In this document: piece by piece, positions 11,536 through 20,551 of the stretch
Numbering within the stretch: position 1 is the first letter of the stretch
Layout of the letters: every line of letters starts with the position of its first letter
Source: Aeromonas cavernicola
GTDB lineage: Bacteria > Pseudomonadota > Gammaproteobacteria > Enterobacterales > Aeromonadaceae
Reading direction: 5' to 3'
NCBI RefSeq assembly: GCF_002795305.1
Contig: NZ_PGGC01000013.1
Location: 1 to 64,000, forward strand
Length of the DNA: 64,000 nt
Program-made: the position numbers and the translations under genes
Notes under the pieces: generated by a model
What the model was told of the DNA's origin: nothing
Databases searched by the model: none
What the model saw: only the letters and a program-made list of their open reading frames with translations

Positions 11536-11610
11536 CTGGCCATGAGCAGCACAGGTCCGCTCAAGTGTGCCTCACATGTTAGGGTGGTGCTGATTCATGG
11601 CCAGTCTCAG

Positions 11611-12048
11611 TCAGCCGGGGTAGCTCGACCACACCTTGGTCTCGCCGTCACCCTCTTTGCTGATACTCAATACTTGATAAGGCTGACCTGGAATATCCAT
11701 ACCTGGGGCGCTTTGCGGCATCCCCGGAATAGTCAAACCGTGGATGGCCGGTTTCTCTTTGAGCAGTTTCAACACATCGGTGGCAGGTACATGCCCCTCA
11801 ATCACATATCCCCCCACCACACCGGTGTGGCAAGAGGCCAACTGCGGTGCAATGCCGTATTGCTGCTTTACCAGATCAAGCTGCTCAGTTTCGATGACCT
11901 CAAGCTCGAAGCCATTGTCTGCCATGTGCTTGTTCCATGACTCACAGCATCCGCAGTATTTGGATTTATAGACCGTCATTTTCTCTGCAGCTACCGCAGA
12001 AAAGCTAACCGTACCGGCCAAGATGGCCAGCAACAGGGACTTGTACAT
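11611..12048 (-). CDS. DUF411 periplasmic metal-binding protein (CopG-like)
   Basis: A 145-residue exported protein. After a signal peptide cleaved near VAA-EK comes a thioredoxin-like DUF411 domain with the motif KYCGCCESW (about residues 30-38) and the second block ASCHTGVVGGYVIEGHVP (about 71-88). The family binds copper in the periplasm; the Pseudomonas and Vibrio member is called CopG. It lies 48 bases downstream of another exported Cys-containing protein on the same strand, which suggests a two-gene unit, and no copper pump or sensor is adjacent. Confidence 0.88.
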   Translation of the reverse strand: MYKSLLLAILAGTVSFSAVAAEKMTVYKSKYCGCCESWNKHMADNGFELEVIETEQLDLVKQQYGIAPQLASCHTGVVGGYVIEGHVPATDVLKLLKEKPAIHGLTIPGMPQSAPGMDIPGQPYQVLSISKEGDGETKVWSSYPG

Positions 12049-12096
12049 AACTCACCTCAAATTTAAGAAAACATGCCCAAATAGGGAAAAATGCCG

Positions 12097-12420
12097 TTAA
12101 ACCTGAAACTGAGGAGGACGTTCCAGCCGCTCGCAAGGGGCATCTGGTATAAAAAGAGGAGGGGCAATAAAGTCAGGGTTGTCAGGGTCTGGCACTGCCA
12201 CCTGCAGACTATCGTGCAGCACCATGCTGATGGCCAACACGGCAGTGAAACTACCGCACGGCATCGCTTGCTCTAGGGTGCGCTCACTCTGACTACAGTG
12301 GGTGCTCAAGGCGCAGAGATCCGTGGCAGCCCGACTACCAAACGACATCAACACCAGCAACAGACTCCACAATGGGAGCCAGCGGCGAGCGTGAGCGAAT
12401 TGGCGACGGCTGAGAACCAT
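12097..12420 (-). CDS. Uncharacterised small exported protein upstream of the DUF411 gene
   Basis: A 107-residue protein I do not recognise. It has an N-terminal arginine-rich segment followed by a hydrophobic stretch (WLPLWSLLLVLMSFG) ending near SRA-ATD, so it is probably exported. The mature part has four Cys (two near the new N-terminus, LCALSTHC, one at MPCGSF and one near the C-terminus, DAPCERLERPP). The proline-rich tail recalls DUF2946-type proteins found near copper genes, but this is only an impression. It is transcribed with the DUF411 gene, so a role in periplasmic metal handling is the simplest guess. Confidence 0.6.
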   Translation of the reverse strand: MVLSRRQFAHARRWLPLWSLLLVLMSFGSRAATDLCALSTHCSQSERTLEQAMPCGSFTAVLAISMVLHDSLQVAVPDPDNPDFIAPPLFIPDAPCERLERPPQFQV

Positions 12421-12631
12421 GAAAAGGCCTACTGACTAAAAGGGCTTGTATGGTAACCCTTGCTACAGGGGGCGGGTCAAGTGCTGTTCATCCGATGGTC
12501 AGCTCACATTAAGCTGGCCTCACTGGCTCGCAGGCTGTTGGCAGAGACGGACCCTTCTTGCTAAGGTCGCGTGATAAGGGACTTTTTACACCTCACCCTC
12601 CTGGCGAGGTGGCCACTCGGATGATGTCGTC

Positions 12632-13231
12632 ATGAAACGCATTCTAATCATCTTTTCACACCCCGCCCTGCAAAGCGCGCGGGCTAATAAACAGTTACTG
12701 CAGGCAATAGAAGGACTGGAAGGCGTTAAGGTTCACGATCTTTATCAGCATTATCCCGATATGTTCATCGATGTTGCCCGCGAACAGGCCTTGCTGTCAG
12801 AGCACGACATTATCGTCTTTCAACATCCACTTTATTGGTACTCTTGCCCAGCCATCATGAAAGAGTGGATGGATCTGGTGCTGGAATACGGTTATGCCTA
12901 TGGCCCCTCGGCCAATGCGCTCAAAGGCAAACAGTGGCTCTCGGCTATCACAACCGGCGGTGCACCCGAATCTTACTGCCGCGAGGGATACAACAGCAGG
13001 CCACTGCTCGACTTTCTATTACCATTCCAGCAAACCGCGCAACTCTGTGGCATGACGTGGCTGCCCCCGTTTGTGCTGCACTCTTTTCACAAAATCAAAG
13101 ACCAAGAGGCACTACGTCGCTGCGGTCAGGATTATCGTCAACTGCTGTGCGCCCTACGTGATGAGCAATTTCCCCCCGAGCAACTGGCCGAGCACCTCTA
13201 TTTACGGGATTTGCTGGAGGTTCGCTCATGA
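12632..13231 (+). CDS. KefF/KefG-type quinone oxidoreductase, ancillary protein of K+ efflux
   Basis: A 199-residue flavodoxin-like NAD(P)H:quinone oxidoreductase. It begins ILIIFSHPALQSARANK and carries the family block HDIIVFQHPLYWYSCPAIMK (about residues 65-84) and TGGAPESY near 110. KefF and KefG bind the KefC or KefB channel and are required for full glutathione-gated efflux. Features of both subfamilies are mixed (WLPPF as in KefF; DLYQHYPD..ID and YSCPA as in KefG), so I do not choose a symbol. The gene overlaps a tiny ORF that leads into the antiporter gene. Confidence 0.9.
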   Translation: MKRILIIFSHPALQSARANKQLLQAIEGLEGVKVHDLYQHYPDMFIDVAREQALLSEHDIIVFQHPLYWYSCPAIMKEWMDLVLEYGYAYGPSANALKGKQWLSAITTGGAPESYCREGYNSRPLLDFLLPFQQTAQLCGMTWLPPFVLHSFHKIKDQEALRRCGQDYRQLLCALRDEQFPPEQLAEHLYLRDLLEVRS

Positions 13232-13287
13232 ACAACTCATCACATCGCCAACACGGGCATGACACACCCCTCAGGAGGGTTCGCTAA
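13228..13287 (+). CDS. 19-codon ORF bridging the KefF/G and KefB/C genes
   Basis: ATG at 13228 overlaps the upstream stop codon (ATGA), and its TAA (13285-13287) shares a base with the antiporter ATG (TAATG). The predicted peptide MNNSSHRQHGHDTPLRRVR has three His and four Arg. GGAGG at its upstream side (CTGGAGGTTCGCTC) and a second CAGGAGGG inside it provide ribosome-binding sites for it and for the antiporter. It may be a coupling ORF rather than a functional peptide. Confidence 0.45.
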   Translation: MNNSSHRQHGHDTPLRRVR

Positions 13288-15143
13288 TGGGACATGGCTT
13301 GCTGTTTGATGCCTTGATCTACCTCTGTGCCGCCGTCATTGCCGTACCGCTGGCCAAGCGCTGGGGATTGGGCTCGGTGCTGGGCTATCTGTTGGCAGGG
13401 ATCATCATTGGCCCCTTTCTATTGGGGCTAGTGGGGGAGCAGAAAGATGTGATGCACTTCGCCGAGTTTGGCGTGGTACTGATGCTGTTCTTGGTCGGCT
13501 TAGAGCTACGCCCAGCCCTATTGTGGCAATTAAAAGGGCCCATTTTAGGCACGGGTGGGCTCCAAGTGCTGTTAACCACCGGCGTGCTCAGCGCAGTGGC
13601 CTACCTCATTGGTTTACCGTTGCAACAAGGCCTAGCGATTGGTTTGATTCTGGCGCTCTCCTCCACCGCCATCGTGCTACAGAGCCTGCAAGAGCGCAGA
13701 CTGATGCAGAGTGAAAGCGGCCGCAGTGCGTTTGCAGTTTTGCTGTTTCAAGATATTGCCGTCATCCCCATTCTGGCGATCCTGCCACTGCTCGCCATGG
13801 CGCCGATGACTACCCAGGGGGGGCCAGACTTAGCGGGCTGGCAACATGGTCTGCTGGTGGTGGCCGCCATCGCGGGCATCGTCTTGGGTGGCCACTATTT
13901 GATGCGCCCCGTATTTCGGGCCATTGCCCAATCACATATGCGGGAAATATTCGTCGCGGCCGCATTGCTGTTGGTGATTGCTATTGCAGTCTTGATGGAA
14001 GCGGTCGGTCTATCCCCCGCCCTTGGTACCTTTCTCGCCGGTGTCGTCCTCGCGGACAGCGAATATCGTCATGAATTAGAAGCTGACATTGCCCCGTTCA
14101 AAGGGTTACTGCTCGGCCTGTTTTTCATGTCGGTAGGGGCGGGTATCAACTTCAGTCTGTTCGCCGAACACCCGCTATTGATCCCAGCCCTAGTTGTCGG
14201 GTTGATGGCATTGAAATGGTTAGTGCTAATGGCGTTGGGATGGATCATCCGGATCTCGCCCAGCCAGCGCTGGACCTTTGCCTTAGCGTTAGCGCAAGGG
14301 GGCGAGTTTGCCTTCGTGTTGTTCTCGTTTGCAGGGCAAAACCACGTGCTACCTAGCGACACTGTGTCGTTGCTGACACTGGTCGTGGCGCTCTCGATGG
14401 CCCTCACCCCTTTGCTGCTGATCCTCAATGATCGGCTGATTCAGCCTTGGTTCGACTATCGTAGCCAGAGCAAAATGCCAGAACATGAGCAGCCTGAATT
14501 GGTGGAACATCCGGTTATCATTGCAGGCTTTGGCCGCTTTGGTCAGATTGTGGGTCGTCTACTTCATGGTCATGGCATTGGCACCACGATCCTCGAACAA
14601 GACGCCAGCCAGATAGAGATGTTGCGCAAGTATGGCTATCAGGTGTTTTACGGTGATGCGAGCCGCCTCGACCTACTGCATGCCGCCGGCGCCCATAAAG
14701 CCAAGCTGCTTGTACTCTCGATTGATGACCCTGCTACCTCATTGACAGTGATTGAGCTGGTAAAGAAACACTTTCCACACCTGAAGGTACTCGCTCGGGC
14801 ACAGGATCGGCCTCACGCTCATGATATTCTGCGCCACGGGGTCTCGTTGGTATATCGGGAGACCTTGGGATCTGCCGTCGATTTGGGGGTGGAAGCACTG
14901 ACCCAATTAGGGTTTCGTGCCAATCAAGCTTGGCGGGCTGGGCAAACCTTCAAATTGCACGATAACTGGTTGCTACACGAGCAAGCTAATTACCTCGATG
15001 ACGAACACACCTATATCAATAAAAGCCTGCAATACCGGGAGATTCTTTCTGACCTGCTGCAAGACGATCAAGAAGAGCAGGAGCGTATCCACGCTCATAA
15101 CTGGAATAGCGGACTACCCAATGACGACAAGGATCAAAAATGA
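13287..15143 (+). CDS. Glutathione-gated K+ efflux antiporter, KefB/KefC type (CPA2 family)
   Basis: A 618-residue inner-membrane K+/H+ antiporter that protects the cell from electrophiles by acidifying the cytoplasm when glutathione adducts form. Roughly residues 5-385 hold about twelve hydrophobic segments of the Na/H exchanger fold, with FLVGLELRP near 72 and LSSTAIVLQ near 125. After a linker comes the RCK/TrkA_N nucleotide-binding domain, GFGRFGQIVGR (about 413-423) with a downstream acidic residue in TILEQD. A variable acidic tail follows. The start is preceded by AGGAGGGTTCGCTA. Downstream sirB2 overlaps by 4 bases. Confidence 0.93.
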   Translation: MGHGLLFDALIYLCAAVIAVPLAKRWGLGSVLGYLLAGIIIGPFLLGLVGEQKDVMHFAEFGVVLMLFLVGLELRPALLWQLKGPILGTGGLQVLLTTGVLSAVAYLIGLPLQQGLAIGLILALSSTAIVLQSLQERRLMQSESGRSAFAVLLFQDIAVIPILAILPLLAMAPMTTQGGPDLAGWQHGLLVVAAIAGIVLGGHYLMRPVFRAIAQSHMREIFVAAALLLVIAIAVLMEAVGLSPALGTFLAGVVLADSEYRHELEADIAPFKGLLLGLFFMSVGAGINFSLFAEHPLLIPALVVGLMALKWLVLMALGWIIRISPSQRWTFALALAQGGEFAFVLFSFAGQNHVLPSDTVSLLTLVVALSMALTPLLLILNDRLIQPWFDYRSQSKMPEHEQPELVEHPVIIAGFGRFGQIVGRLLHGHGIGTTILEQDASQIEMLRKYGYQVFYGDASRLDLLHAAGAHKAKLLVLSIDDPATSLTVIELVKKHFPHLKVLARAQDRPHAHDILRHGVSLVYRETLGSAVDLGVEALTQLGFRANQAWRAGQTFKLHDNWLLHEQANYLDDEHTYINKSLQYREILSDLLQDDQEEQERIHAHNWNSGLPNDDKDQK

Positions 15144-15538
15144 TTGCTTATTACCCTCTGCTGAAACACCTGCACATGACCCTCGCGCTGGTCAGCCTCC
15201 TGCTGTTTATCTACCGCTGGGGCCTCGCGCTGGCAGGTAGCAGTAGGCTCCAGCAGAAGTGGTTGAAGGTGTTACCCCACATCAACGATACCTTCTTGCT
15301 GTTGTGTGGCGTACTACTGGCGGTAATGCTACAGATGAGCCCAAGCCAACAACCTTGGCTGATGGCCAAACTGATCGCTTTGATGCTCTACATTGGCTTG
15401 GGCATCATGGCACTCAAACGAACGGCTACGTCCCACAAGCTGCTGGCCGGTATCGCGGCCCTCACGGCATTTGGCTATCTCATCGGGACGGCTATGACGA
15501 AAATGCCAAGCTCTTGGTTAGCCTACTGGTTAGCGTAA
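15140..15538 (+). CDS. SirB2 family membrane protein
   Basis: A 132-residue integral membrane protein with four predicted hydrophobic helices and the family features KHLHMTLALVSLLLF at the N-terminus and LPHINDTFLLLCG (about residues 45-57). SirB was named as a regulator of Salmonella invasion gene expression, but its biochemical role is unknown. The ATG overlaps the antiporter stop (ATGA), so it is translationally coupled as the last gene of the potassium-efflux operon, an association worth noting functionally. Confidence 0.85.
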   Translation: MIAYYPLLKHLHMTLALVSLLLFIYRWGLALAGSSRLQQKWLKVLPHINDTFLLLCGVLLAVMLQMSPSQQPWLMAKLIALMLYIGLGIMALKRTATSHKLLAGIAALTAFGYLIGTAMTKMPSSWLAYWLA

Positions 15539-15545
15539 ATTCTCA

Positions 15546-15577
15546 GCGTTTAAGAGGGATGAGCCCTTCTTAAACGC
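15546..15577 (+). terminator. Terminator of the kef-sirB2 operon
   Basis: Stem GCGTTTAAG (15546-15554) pairs with CTTAAACGC (15569-15577), extended inward by AGGG/CCCT. A pyrimidine-rich stretch ACTTCTCTC follows on the plus strand. Confidence 0.6.
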
Positions 15578-15732
15578 ACTTCTCTCAAACAAGTACCGCA
15601 AAACCACCCTCCATTTGAATCTAATGACTTTTTTATTTGAGGCTATCGCACTTAAAAAAAGCCTCGAATGCACCTTTTAAAATCAGTATTTTCCTTTTAG
15701 ATCATATAAATAACTCACTTTGTATGTGAATG

Positions 15733-15776
15733 GCGACAGTTGTCGCAGCAATGCTTACGACATATATTGTCGCAAG
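15733..15776 (+). promoter_or_regulatory. Promoter and twin palindromic operator of the WYL regulator gene
   Basis: A -35 box TTGTCG (15740-15745), a 17-base spacer and a -10 box TATATT (15763-15768) can be read. Each box lies within a palindrome built on the same half-site: GCGACA-GT-TGTCGC (15733-15746) covers -35, and CTTACGACA-TATAT-TGTCGCAAG (15754-15776, one mismatch) covers -10. Binding of a dimeric regulator to either would block the polymerase, so autorepression by the downstream WYL protein is inferred. The predicted 5' leader is about 50 bases. Confidence 0.7.
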
Positions 15777-15824
15777 TTCTCGATAGGATTATCGTCAACG
15801 CTAACACCCGTTAAGGCATGCAAG

Positions 15825-16712
15825 ATGAGTAAGAAGCTGTTACGACAACTGACCTTGGCACGTTGCATTCCGCATCGCCCTTACAAACTGACAGCGAGCC
15901 AACTTCAAATGAAGCTTGAGGAGGAGGGGATTCAGGTCAGTCTGCGCACCGTGCAACGGGATCTAGAAGAGATGTCAGGGATGGGATTATTTGACCTCAC
16001 GTCCGATGAGCGCAGTAAACCCCACGGCTGGTGTTTCGAGCGTCATGGCCTCAATGACTTTGCCAATATCATGCCGCTGTCACTTGCCGTTGCTCTCAAA
16101 ACATGGAGCGATCAGGCCAGCCAATTACTACCAGCGAGTGTATTGACCGAATTACACCCATTGGTCGATAAGGCCAACCAAGTGATCCGCGATAGCCAAA
16201 GTGAGTTAGCCGAACGCTGGCTCGATAGCGTGCACCAATCGCCGCGCCCCTTTGCAGGTAACCCAGATATCCGCCGGAGCACCCTGATCCGCGATGCCCT
16301 GTGGCGTGGACGTAAGTTCAGTGCAGAGATCCATCGGGTGATCAAAGAGCGCACGGTATGGCTCTCCTATGATCGTATCAACCCGCTTGGCATCCTGAAT
16401 CAACCCGAAGGTACTGTGCTGCTGTGTACCCTGTCGGAGCTTGATCCCAAGGTTTATGGCATTCCGTTCGACCACATCAAAGAGGTGGAACTGACGAATT
16501 TCAGTGCCACGCAACCCAAGGATTTTAATCTCCAAAAGTTGATACGTGAGCAAAGTTATCAGGATGTTAGTACGCCCATCCGATTGGTTGGCCGGATTAA
16601 TGCCAGCAGCTCATCGCTGCTAGATAACCAGATCCTTGGCAACAATCCGCGGATGACTCGCTACGATAAACGCAGTGTCGTGGTCGAAACAGAAGTGCAA
16701 GATACGCCGTAG
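15825..16712 (+). CDS. WYL-domain transcriptional regulator
   Basis: A 295-residue protein. Residues 1-60 form a winged helix-turn-helix (QLTLARCIPHRPYKLTASQL then VSLRTVQRDLEEMSG), and the middle holds a WYL-like ligand domain (residues about 160-230, with VWLSYDRINPLGILNQ and the final Y..DRI). A C-terminal WCX-like segment follows. WYL proteins sense nucleotides or other small ligands; some control anti-phage systems, but no such system is beside this gene. I chose the ATG at 15825, with AAGG 8 bases upstream; the longer frame begins inside the promoter. It probably represses itself through the operator at 15733-15776. Confidence 0.85.
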   Translation: MSKKLLRQLTLARCIPHRPYKLTASQLQMKLEEEGIQVSLRTVQRDLEEMSGMGLFDLTSDERSKPHGWCFERHGLNDFANIMPLSLAVALKTWSDQASQLLPASVLTELHPLVDKANQVIRDSQSELAERWLDSVHQSPRPFAGNPDIRRSTLIRDALWRGRKFSAEIHRVIKERTVWLSYDRINPLGILNQPEGTVLLCTLSELDPKVYGIPFDHIKEVELTNFSATQPKDFNLQKLIREQSYQDVSTPIRLVGRINASSSSLLDNQILGNNPRMTRYDKRSVVVETEVQDTP

Positions 16713-16845
16713 TTTGACCACTGATTAAGCGCCGATCTCAGAGACTGGGTCCAGGCTAACGCCAAAAACCCGCAGTAGCGGGCTCGCTTGTGTCAGGACC
16801 TCAGCTTAATACCATCAGTAATGTGGGATCTGCCACATGCGATTA

Positions 16846-16880
16846 AACAAATGGGCCGCTTATCAAGCGGCCCATTTGTT
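16846..16880. terminator. Strong bidirectional terminator between the WYL gene and zapB
   Basis: Perfect 16-bp stem AACAAATGGGCCGCTT (16846-16861) with its complement at 16865-16880 and a 3-base loop. It closes zapB on the minus strand and the WYL gene on the plus strand. Confidence 0.8.
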
Positions 16881-16901
16881 ATTGTAAAAGTTGCCAGCAG
16901 C

Positions 16902-17111
16902 TTAGAGGTTATCGCTCATCTGCTCCATCTTGCCCAGCAAGGCTCGCAGGCGCTCTTGCCAAGCGACATGCTCATTACGTAGCTGATGGTTTTCATCATG
17001 CAGCTTCCCGTTTTGCTCTTTCAGCTCGTCTAACTCCATCTTCAGTAACGCGATGTTATCGACAGCGGATTGGACTTTGGATTCAAGTTGCTCAAGGACT
17101 TCTAGTGACAT
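16902..17111 (-). CDS. zapB: Cell division protein ZapB
   Basis: A 69-residue, almost wholly coiled-coil protein ([20 protein letters not shown] at the start, then heptads through residue 60). ZapB joins the Z-ring layer at midcell via ZapA and links it to MatP on the chromosome terminus. Length and N-terminus match the family. It is a single-gene unit with its own terminator. The upstream sequence has no clear consensus promoter that I can fix. Confidence 0.93.
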   Translation of the reverse strand: MSLEVLEQLESKVQSAVDNIALLKMELDELKEQNGKLHDENHQLRNEHVAWQERLRALLGKMEQMSDNL

Positions 17112-17465
17112 ATGTGTACCTATGTTCGATTGCGATGCCCCTCATCAGGGCGGTGTCAGCGCGTGGGGTCAGCATACCTTGAGCGTCCCAAGACAAACAA
17201 GCTGATGTGTTACAAATTGCTCCTACCGTAGCGGTATTGGCTAAATAATCAGCTATTTATAGCGGCCAACCCCAGCAGCTGGATTGGTGGCTAGCATAGG
17301 GAGTGAATCGGGCACTACAACGCAGCACTCTCGCCAGTAGTAAAGATGGGGTATACGACACGAGACCAAGCTTGCAAGTAGCATCACTCTGGATAAGCGT
17401 GACCGTGGAGACTGGTTATCGGTAAGTACAGATACCTATTTCCTGCCACTGGGCGCACCAAGGTG
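17112..17465. other. Intergenic region between zapB and rof
   Basis: About 350 bases without a supported gene. The part next to zapB must hold its promoter. I see no tRNA, hairpin-plus-T terminator for rof, or named element here. Confidence 0.4.
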
Positions 17466-17726
17466 TTATTCGGGGTTTACCGAGGTGAAGTCGAGCTGCT
17501 TATGCTGCCCTTGCCAGATAAAACGTAGGCCTGCCACGTCGGCAAGACTGAGCTGCTCGCCGCTACATAGCTGCAGATATTCGTTCCCACCCCTAGCCTC
17601 GATGGTGCGGATCTGGTCATCCCACTGGCGACCATCGCGACGGGTGAGGGTCACTGGCAGTTGCCAGCTGGCGGCAATTTCGAGCCAATCGTAGAGATCG
17701 CAGCTGATGGGTTGATAATCCGGCAT
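17466..17726 (-). CDS. rof: Rho-binding antiterminator Rof (YaeO family)
   Basis: An 86-residue protein whose N-terminus MPDYQPISCDLYDWLEIA closely matches E. coli Rof (YQPINCDDYDNLELA). Rof binds the Rho hexamer near its primary RNA site and inhibits termination. The body is the small Sm-like beta barrel expected (LTRRDGRQW, LQLCSGEQLSLADVAGL). The ATG at 17726 has GGAG 6 bases upstream; a longer frame to 17747 lacks one. It follows gppA by 30 bases on the same strand and so is the third gene of rhlB-gppA-rof, facing rho about 4 kb away. Confidence 0.85.
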   Translation of the reverse strand: MPDYQPISCDLYDWLEIAASWQLPVTLTRRDGRQWDDQIRTIEARGGNEYLQLCSGEQLSLADVAGLRFIWQGQHKQLDFTSVNPE

Positions 17727-17756
17727 ATTCGACTCCAAAACAGCCAAGTTGCTGAG

Positions 17757-19247
17757 TCAGGCTTCCTGGACGCAGGTCGGCCAGCCCATCTTCTGCTGGC
17801 GTTCCACTTCAAAGCGCAGCTCGCTGGCGCGCAGGTAGTGTTCATCCATCCAGCCCTTGGGCAGGGTCAGGGTCAGTGACTCCTCTTCTACCTGCAGGGT
17901 GAAGCTGGGCACCGTGCCCTGGGTGCGGCGCATGCAGAGGATCAGCGCGATGCGCAGGATACGGGCCAGCCGGATTGCTTGCCTAGCAGCGACCGCCCCC
18001 TGCTTCTCTAGCGGTTCCAGCTTGAATTCGTCCCGCTGGTTGAACAGCAGGGCCGACAACAGCTTCTTCTGGGCAGGGGTAAAGCCCGGCATATCGATGT
18101 TATCGATGATATAGGCCGCGTGTTGCGGCGCTTTTTTGTACTCGATACAGAGACCAATCTCGTGCAGCAGGGCGGCATAACGCAAGATCGGGCGACCGTA
18201 GCGTTTGGAGAGTCGCCAGGCCGGTTGCAGCTGGTTGAACGCCTCGACGGCGGTATCGCGAACCCGTTCGGCGTGCTCTTTATCCAGCTGATAGCGGCTG
18301 ATCAGGCTGTCGGCGGTGCGATCCCGGGCATCACAGTCGTGATTGTTGCCAAGCAGACCGTAGATCAGTCCTTCGCGCAGGGCGCCACCCGCCAGCGTCA
18401 TGCTCTCGATATCGAGGGTTTCGAAGATGGCGATCAGGATGGCGAGGCCGGAGGGGAACACGGTCAGCCGTTCGGCCGCCAGCCCTTCCAGTTGCAGCCG
18501 GTCGAGCTTGCCGCAGGCGATGGCCTGACCCATCAACTCCTGCAACTTCGGCAGGGTGACCCGCTCGCTCTTCCCTTGCGCCAGCATGATCTCTTGCAGC
18601 GCCTGTACCGTGCCGGAGGCGCCGACGCAGGTGCGCCAGCCGAGGGCGCGGTAATCTTCCGCCACCTTCTCCAGCACCGCCTTGGCGGCGGCAATCGCCT
18701 TCTCGAAACGGGCTTCGGAGAGCTCGCCATCACCGAAGTGATTGTTGAGCCAGGTGACGCAGCCCATGTGCAGGCTGTTGAGCAGTTTTGCTTCGCTATG
18801 TTCGCCGATCACCAGTTCGGTGCTGGCACCGCCGATGTCGATCACCAGCCGGTTGCCTTCCCCGGCGGAGGTCCAGGAGACCCCTTCATAGATGGTCTTG
18901 GCCTCTTCCTCGCCCGAGATGATCTCGATGCTGTGGTTGAGTACCCGTTCCGCTTCGCTGAGGAACTCATCGACGTTGGTGGCAAGGCGCAAGGTGGCGG
19001 TGCCCACCACCCGGATATTGTCGGCCGGAATGTCCTGCAACTGTTCGGAGAACAGACGCAAACAGTCCCAGCCCCGCTCCATGGCGGCACGGCTGAGACG
19101 AAATTCCGGATCGAGCCCGGCAGCGAGACGAACCTTGCGCTTAACCTTGGCGACGGTGCGCAAAGCGCCAGCGACCTCGCGCACCACCAGCATGTGAAAG
19201 CTGTTGGAGCCGAGGTCGATAGCGGCATAGAGCGGCGAGTTGTGCAA
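17757..19247 (-). CDS. gppA: Exopolyphosphatase / guanosine pentaphosphate phosphohydrolase GppA
   Basis: A 496-residue Ppx/GppA enzyme that converts pppGpp to ppGpp and may trim polyphosphate. Its actin-like ATPase-fold motifs are visible: AAIDLGSNSFHMLV (residues 9-22), the ISGEEEAKTIYEGV block (about 114-127) and VIDIGGASTELVIG (about 139-152). The C-terminal HD-like region (YAALLHEIGLCIEYKKAPQH) is of full-length Ppx/GppA type. It starts 11 bases after rhlB, the same neighbour as in E. coli. Confidence 0.94.
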   Translation of the reverse strand: MHNSPLYAAIDLGSNSFHMLVVREVAGALRTVAKVKRKVRLAAGLDPEFRLSRAAMERGWDCLRLFSEQLQDIPADNIRVVGTATLRLATNVDEFLSEAERVLNHSIEIISGEEEAKTIYEGVSWTSAGEGNRLVIDIGGASTELVIGEHSEAKLLNSLHMGCVTWLNNHFGDGELSEARFEKAIAAAKAVLEKVAEDYRALGWRTCVGASGTVQALQEIMLAQGKSERVTLPKLQELMGQAIACGKLDRLQLEGLAAERLTVFPSGLAILIAIFETLDIESMTLAGGALREGLIYGLLGNNHDCDARDRTADSLISRYQLDKEHAERVRDTAVEAFNQLQPAWRLSKRYGRPILRYAALLHEIGLCIEYKKAPQHAAYIIDNIDMPGFTPAQKKLLSALLFNQRDEFKLEPLEKQGAVAARQAIRLARILRIALILCMRRTQGTVPSFTLQVEEESLTLTLPKGWMDEHYLRASELRFEVERQQKMGWPTCVQEA

Positions 19248-19258
19248 CGGGCCTGTCC

Positions 19259-20551
19259 TTAACTCTTGCGCGGCGGACGACGACGGTTGTTGTTGCTGTT
19301 GCCACCGCCCTGGCGATCCCGCATGGTGCGGTTCATCGGCTGACGATTGCGGAACACCCGCTTCGGCGCAGTCACGTCATCTAGCAGCGCTTCGCGATCA
19401 TATTTGCTGACCGGAATGGCGTGGTGGATGTACTCCTCAATGGCCGGCAGGTTGAAGGCATAGTCTTCACAGGCCAGGCTGATGGAGTGACCGCTCTTGC
19501 CGGCACGACCGGTACGACCGATACGGTGTACATAGTCTTCGGCGTCGTCGGGCAGGTCATAGTTGAAGACGTGAGTCACGTCGGGGATATGTAGGCCACG
19601 GGCAGCTACATCAGTAGCGACCAGAATATCCAGCGCCCCCTTGGTGAATTCATCCAGAATTCTCATGCGTTTCTTTTGCGGTACATCGCCGGTCAGCAGG
19701 CCAACGCGGTGGCCGTCGTTCTCTAGCCAAGCGTGGACGTCTTCGCAGACATGCTTGGTGTTGGCGAAGACGATGGCTTTTTCTGGCCATTCCTCTTCCA
19801 TCAGGGAGAGCAACAGCAGCATTTTGTCTTCGTTAGAGGGGTAGAACAGCTCCTCTTTGATCCGCACGCCGGTCATCTGCTCCGGTTCGACCTGCACATG
19901 TTCTGGGTGATTCATATGCTCATAAGCCAGCTCCTGCACCCGCAGGGAGAGAGTGGCGGAGAACAACATGTTCAGGCGCTCTGTGGCGGGCGGCATACGG
20001 CGGAACAGGAAACGGATGTCCTTGATGAAGCCCAGATCGAACATGCGATCCGCTTCGTCCAGTACCACCACTTGGATACTACCAAGGTCAATTACCTTGG
20101 ACTTGAAATAGTCAATGATGCGGCCAGTAGTGCCGATCAGGATGTCGACACCCTGCTCCAACACGGCCAGCTGCTTGTCATACCCTTCGCCGCCATAGGC
20201 AAGGCCGAGTTTTAGACCTGTAGAGGCGGCGATACTGTCAGCATCGTTATAGATCTGTACTGCCAGCTCCCGAGTCGGCGCCATGATGATGGCTCTCGGT
20301 TGATTTACCAAACGGGGAGTGGTCAGCGGGTGAGTGAGAAGATAGTTAAACGTTGCCGCTAAAAAAGCGATGGTTTTACCAGTTCCTGTTTGGGCCTGAC
20401 CAGCTAGATCATGGCCCTCTACAAGCAGTGGCAGAGACAACGCTTGGATGGGCGTGCAGTAGTGAAATCCCTTTGCTTCCAGACCAGCCAGAACTTCGGG
20501 TTCGAGGCCCATTTGGGCAAATTTTTCAGTCGTTAAATGTGTTTTGCTCAT
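19259..20551 (-). CDS. rhlB: ATP-dependent RNA helicase RhlB
   Basis: A 430-residue DEAD-box helicase that unwinds structured RNA as part of the RNase E degradosome. Q-motif and helicase motifs are in order: [18 protein letters not shown] (motif I), PTRELAVQ (Ia), LDEADRM (II), SAT (III), [14 protein letters not shown] (V) and [13 protein letters not shown] (VI). The basic C-terminus ([11 protein letters not shown]) is typical of RhlB. Its divergent arrangement with trxA-rho is the E. coli order. Confidence 0.97.
   Translation of the reverse strand: MSKTHLTTEKFAQMGLEPEVLAGLEAKGFHYCTPIQALSLPLLVEGHDLAGQAQTGTGKTIAFLAATFNYLLTHPLTTPRLVNQPRAIIMAPTRELAVQIYNDADSIAASTGLKLGLAYGGEGYDKQLAVLEQGVDILIGTTGRIIDYFKSKVIDLGSIQVVVLDEADRMFDLGFIKDIRFLFRRMPPATERLNMLFSATLSLRVQELAYEHMNHPEHVQVEPEQMTGVRIKEELFYPSNEDKMLLLLSLMEEEWPEKAIVFANTKHVCEDVHAWLENDGHRVGLLTGDVPQKKRMRILDEFTKGALDILVATDVAARGLHIPDVTHVFNYDLPDDAEDYVHRIGRTGRAGKSGHSISLACEDYAFNLPAIEEYIHHAIPVSKYDREALLDDVTAPKRVFRNRQPMNRTMRDRQGGGNSNNNRRRPPRKS

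Noticed and set aside
15720-15824. Upstream in-frame start for the WYL gene
   Set aside because: This segment contains the operator and promoter; the ATG at 15825 has a ribosome-binding site.
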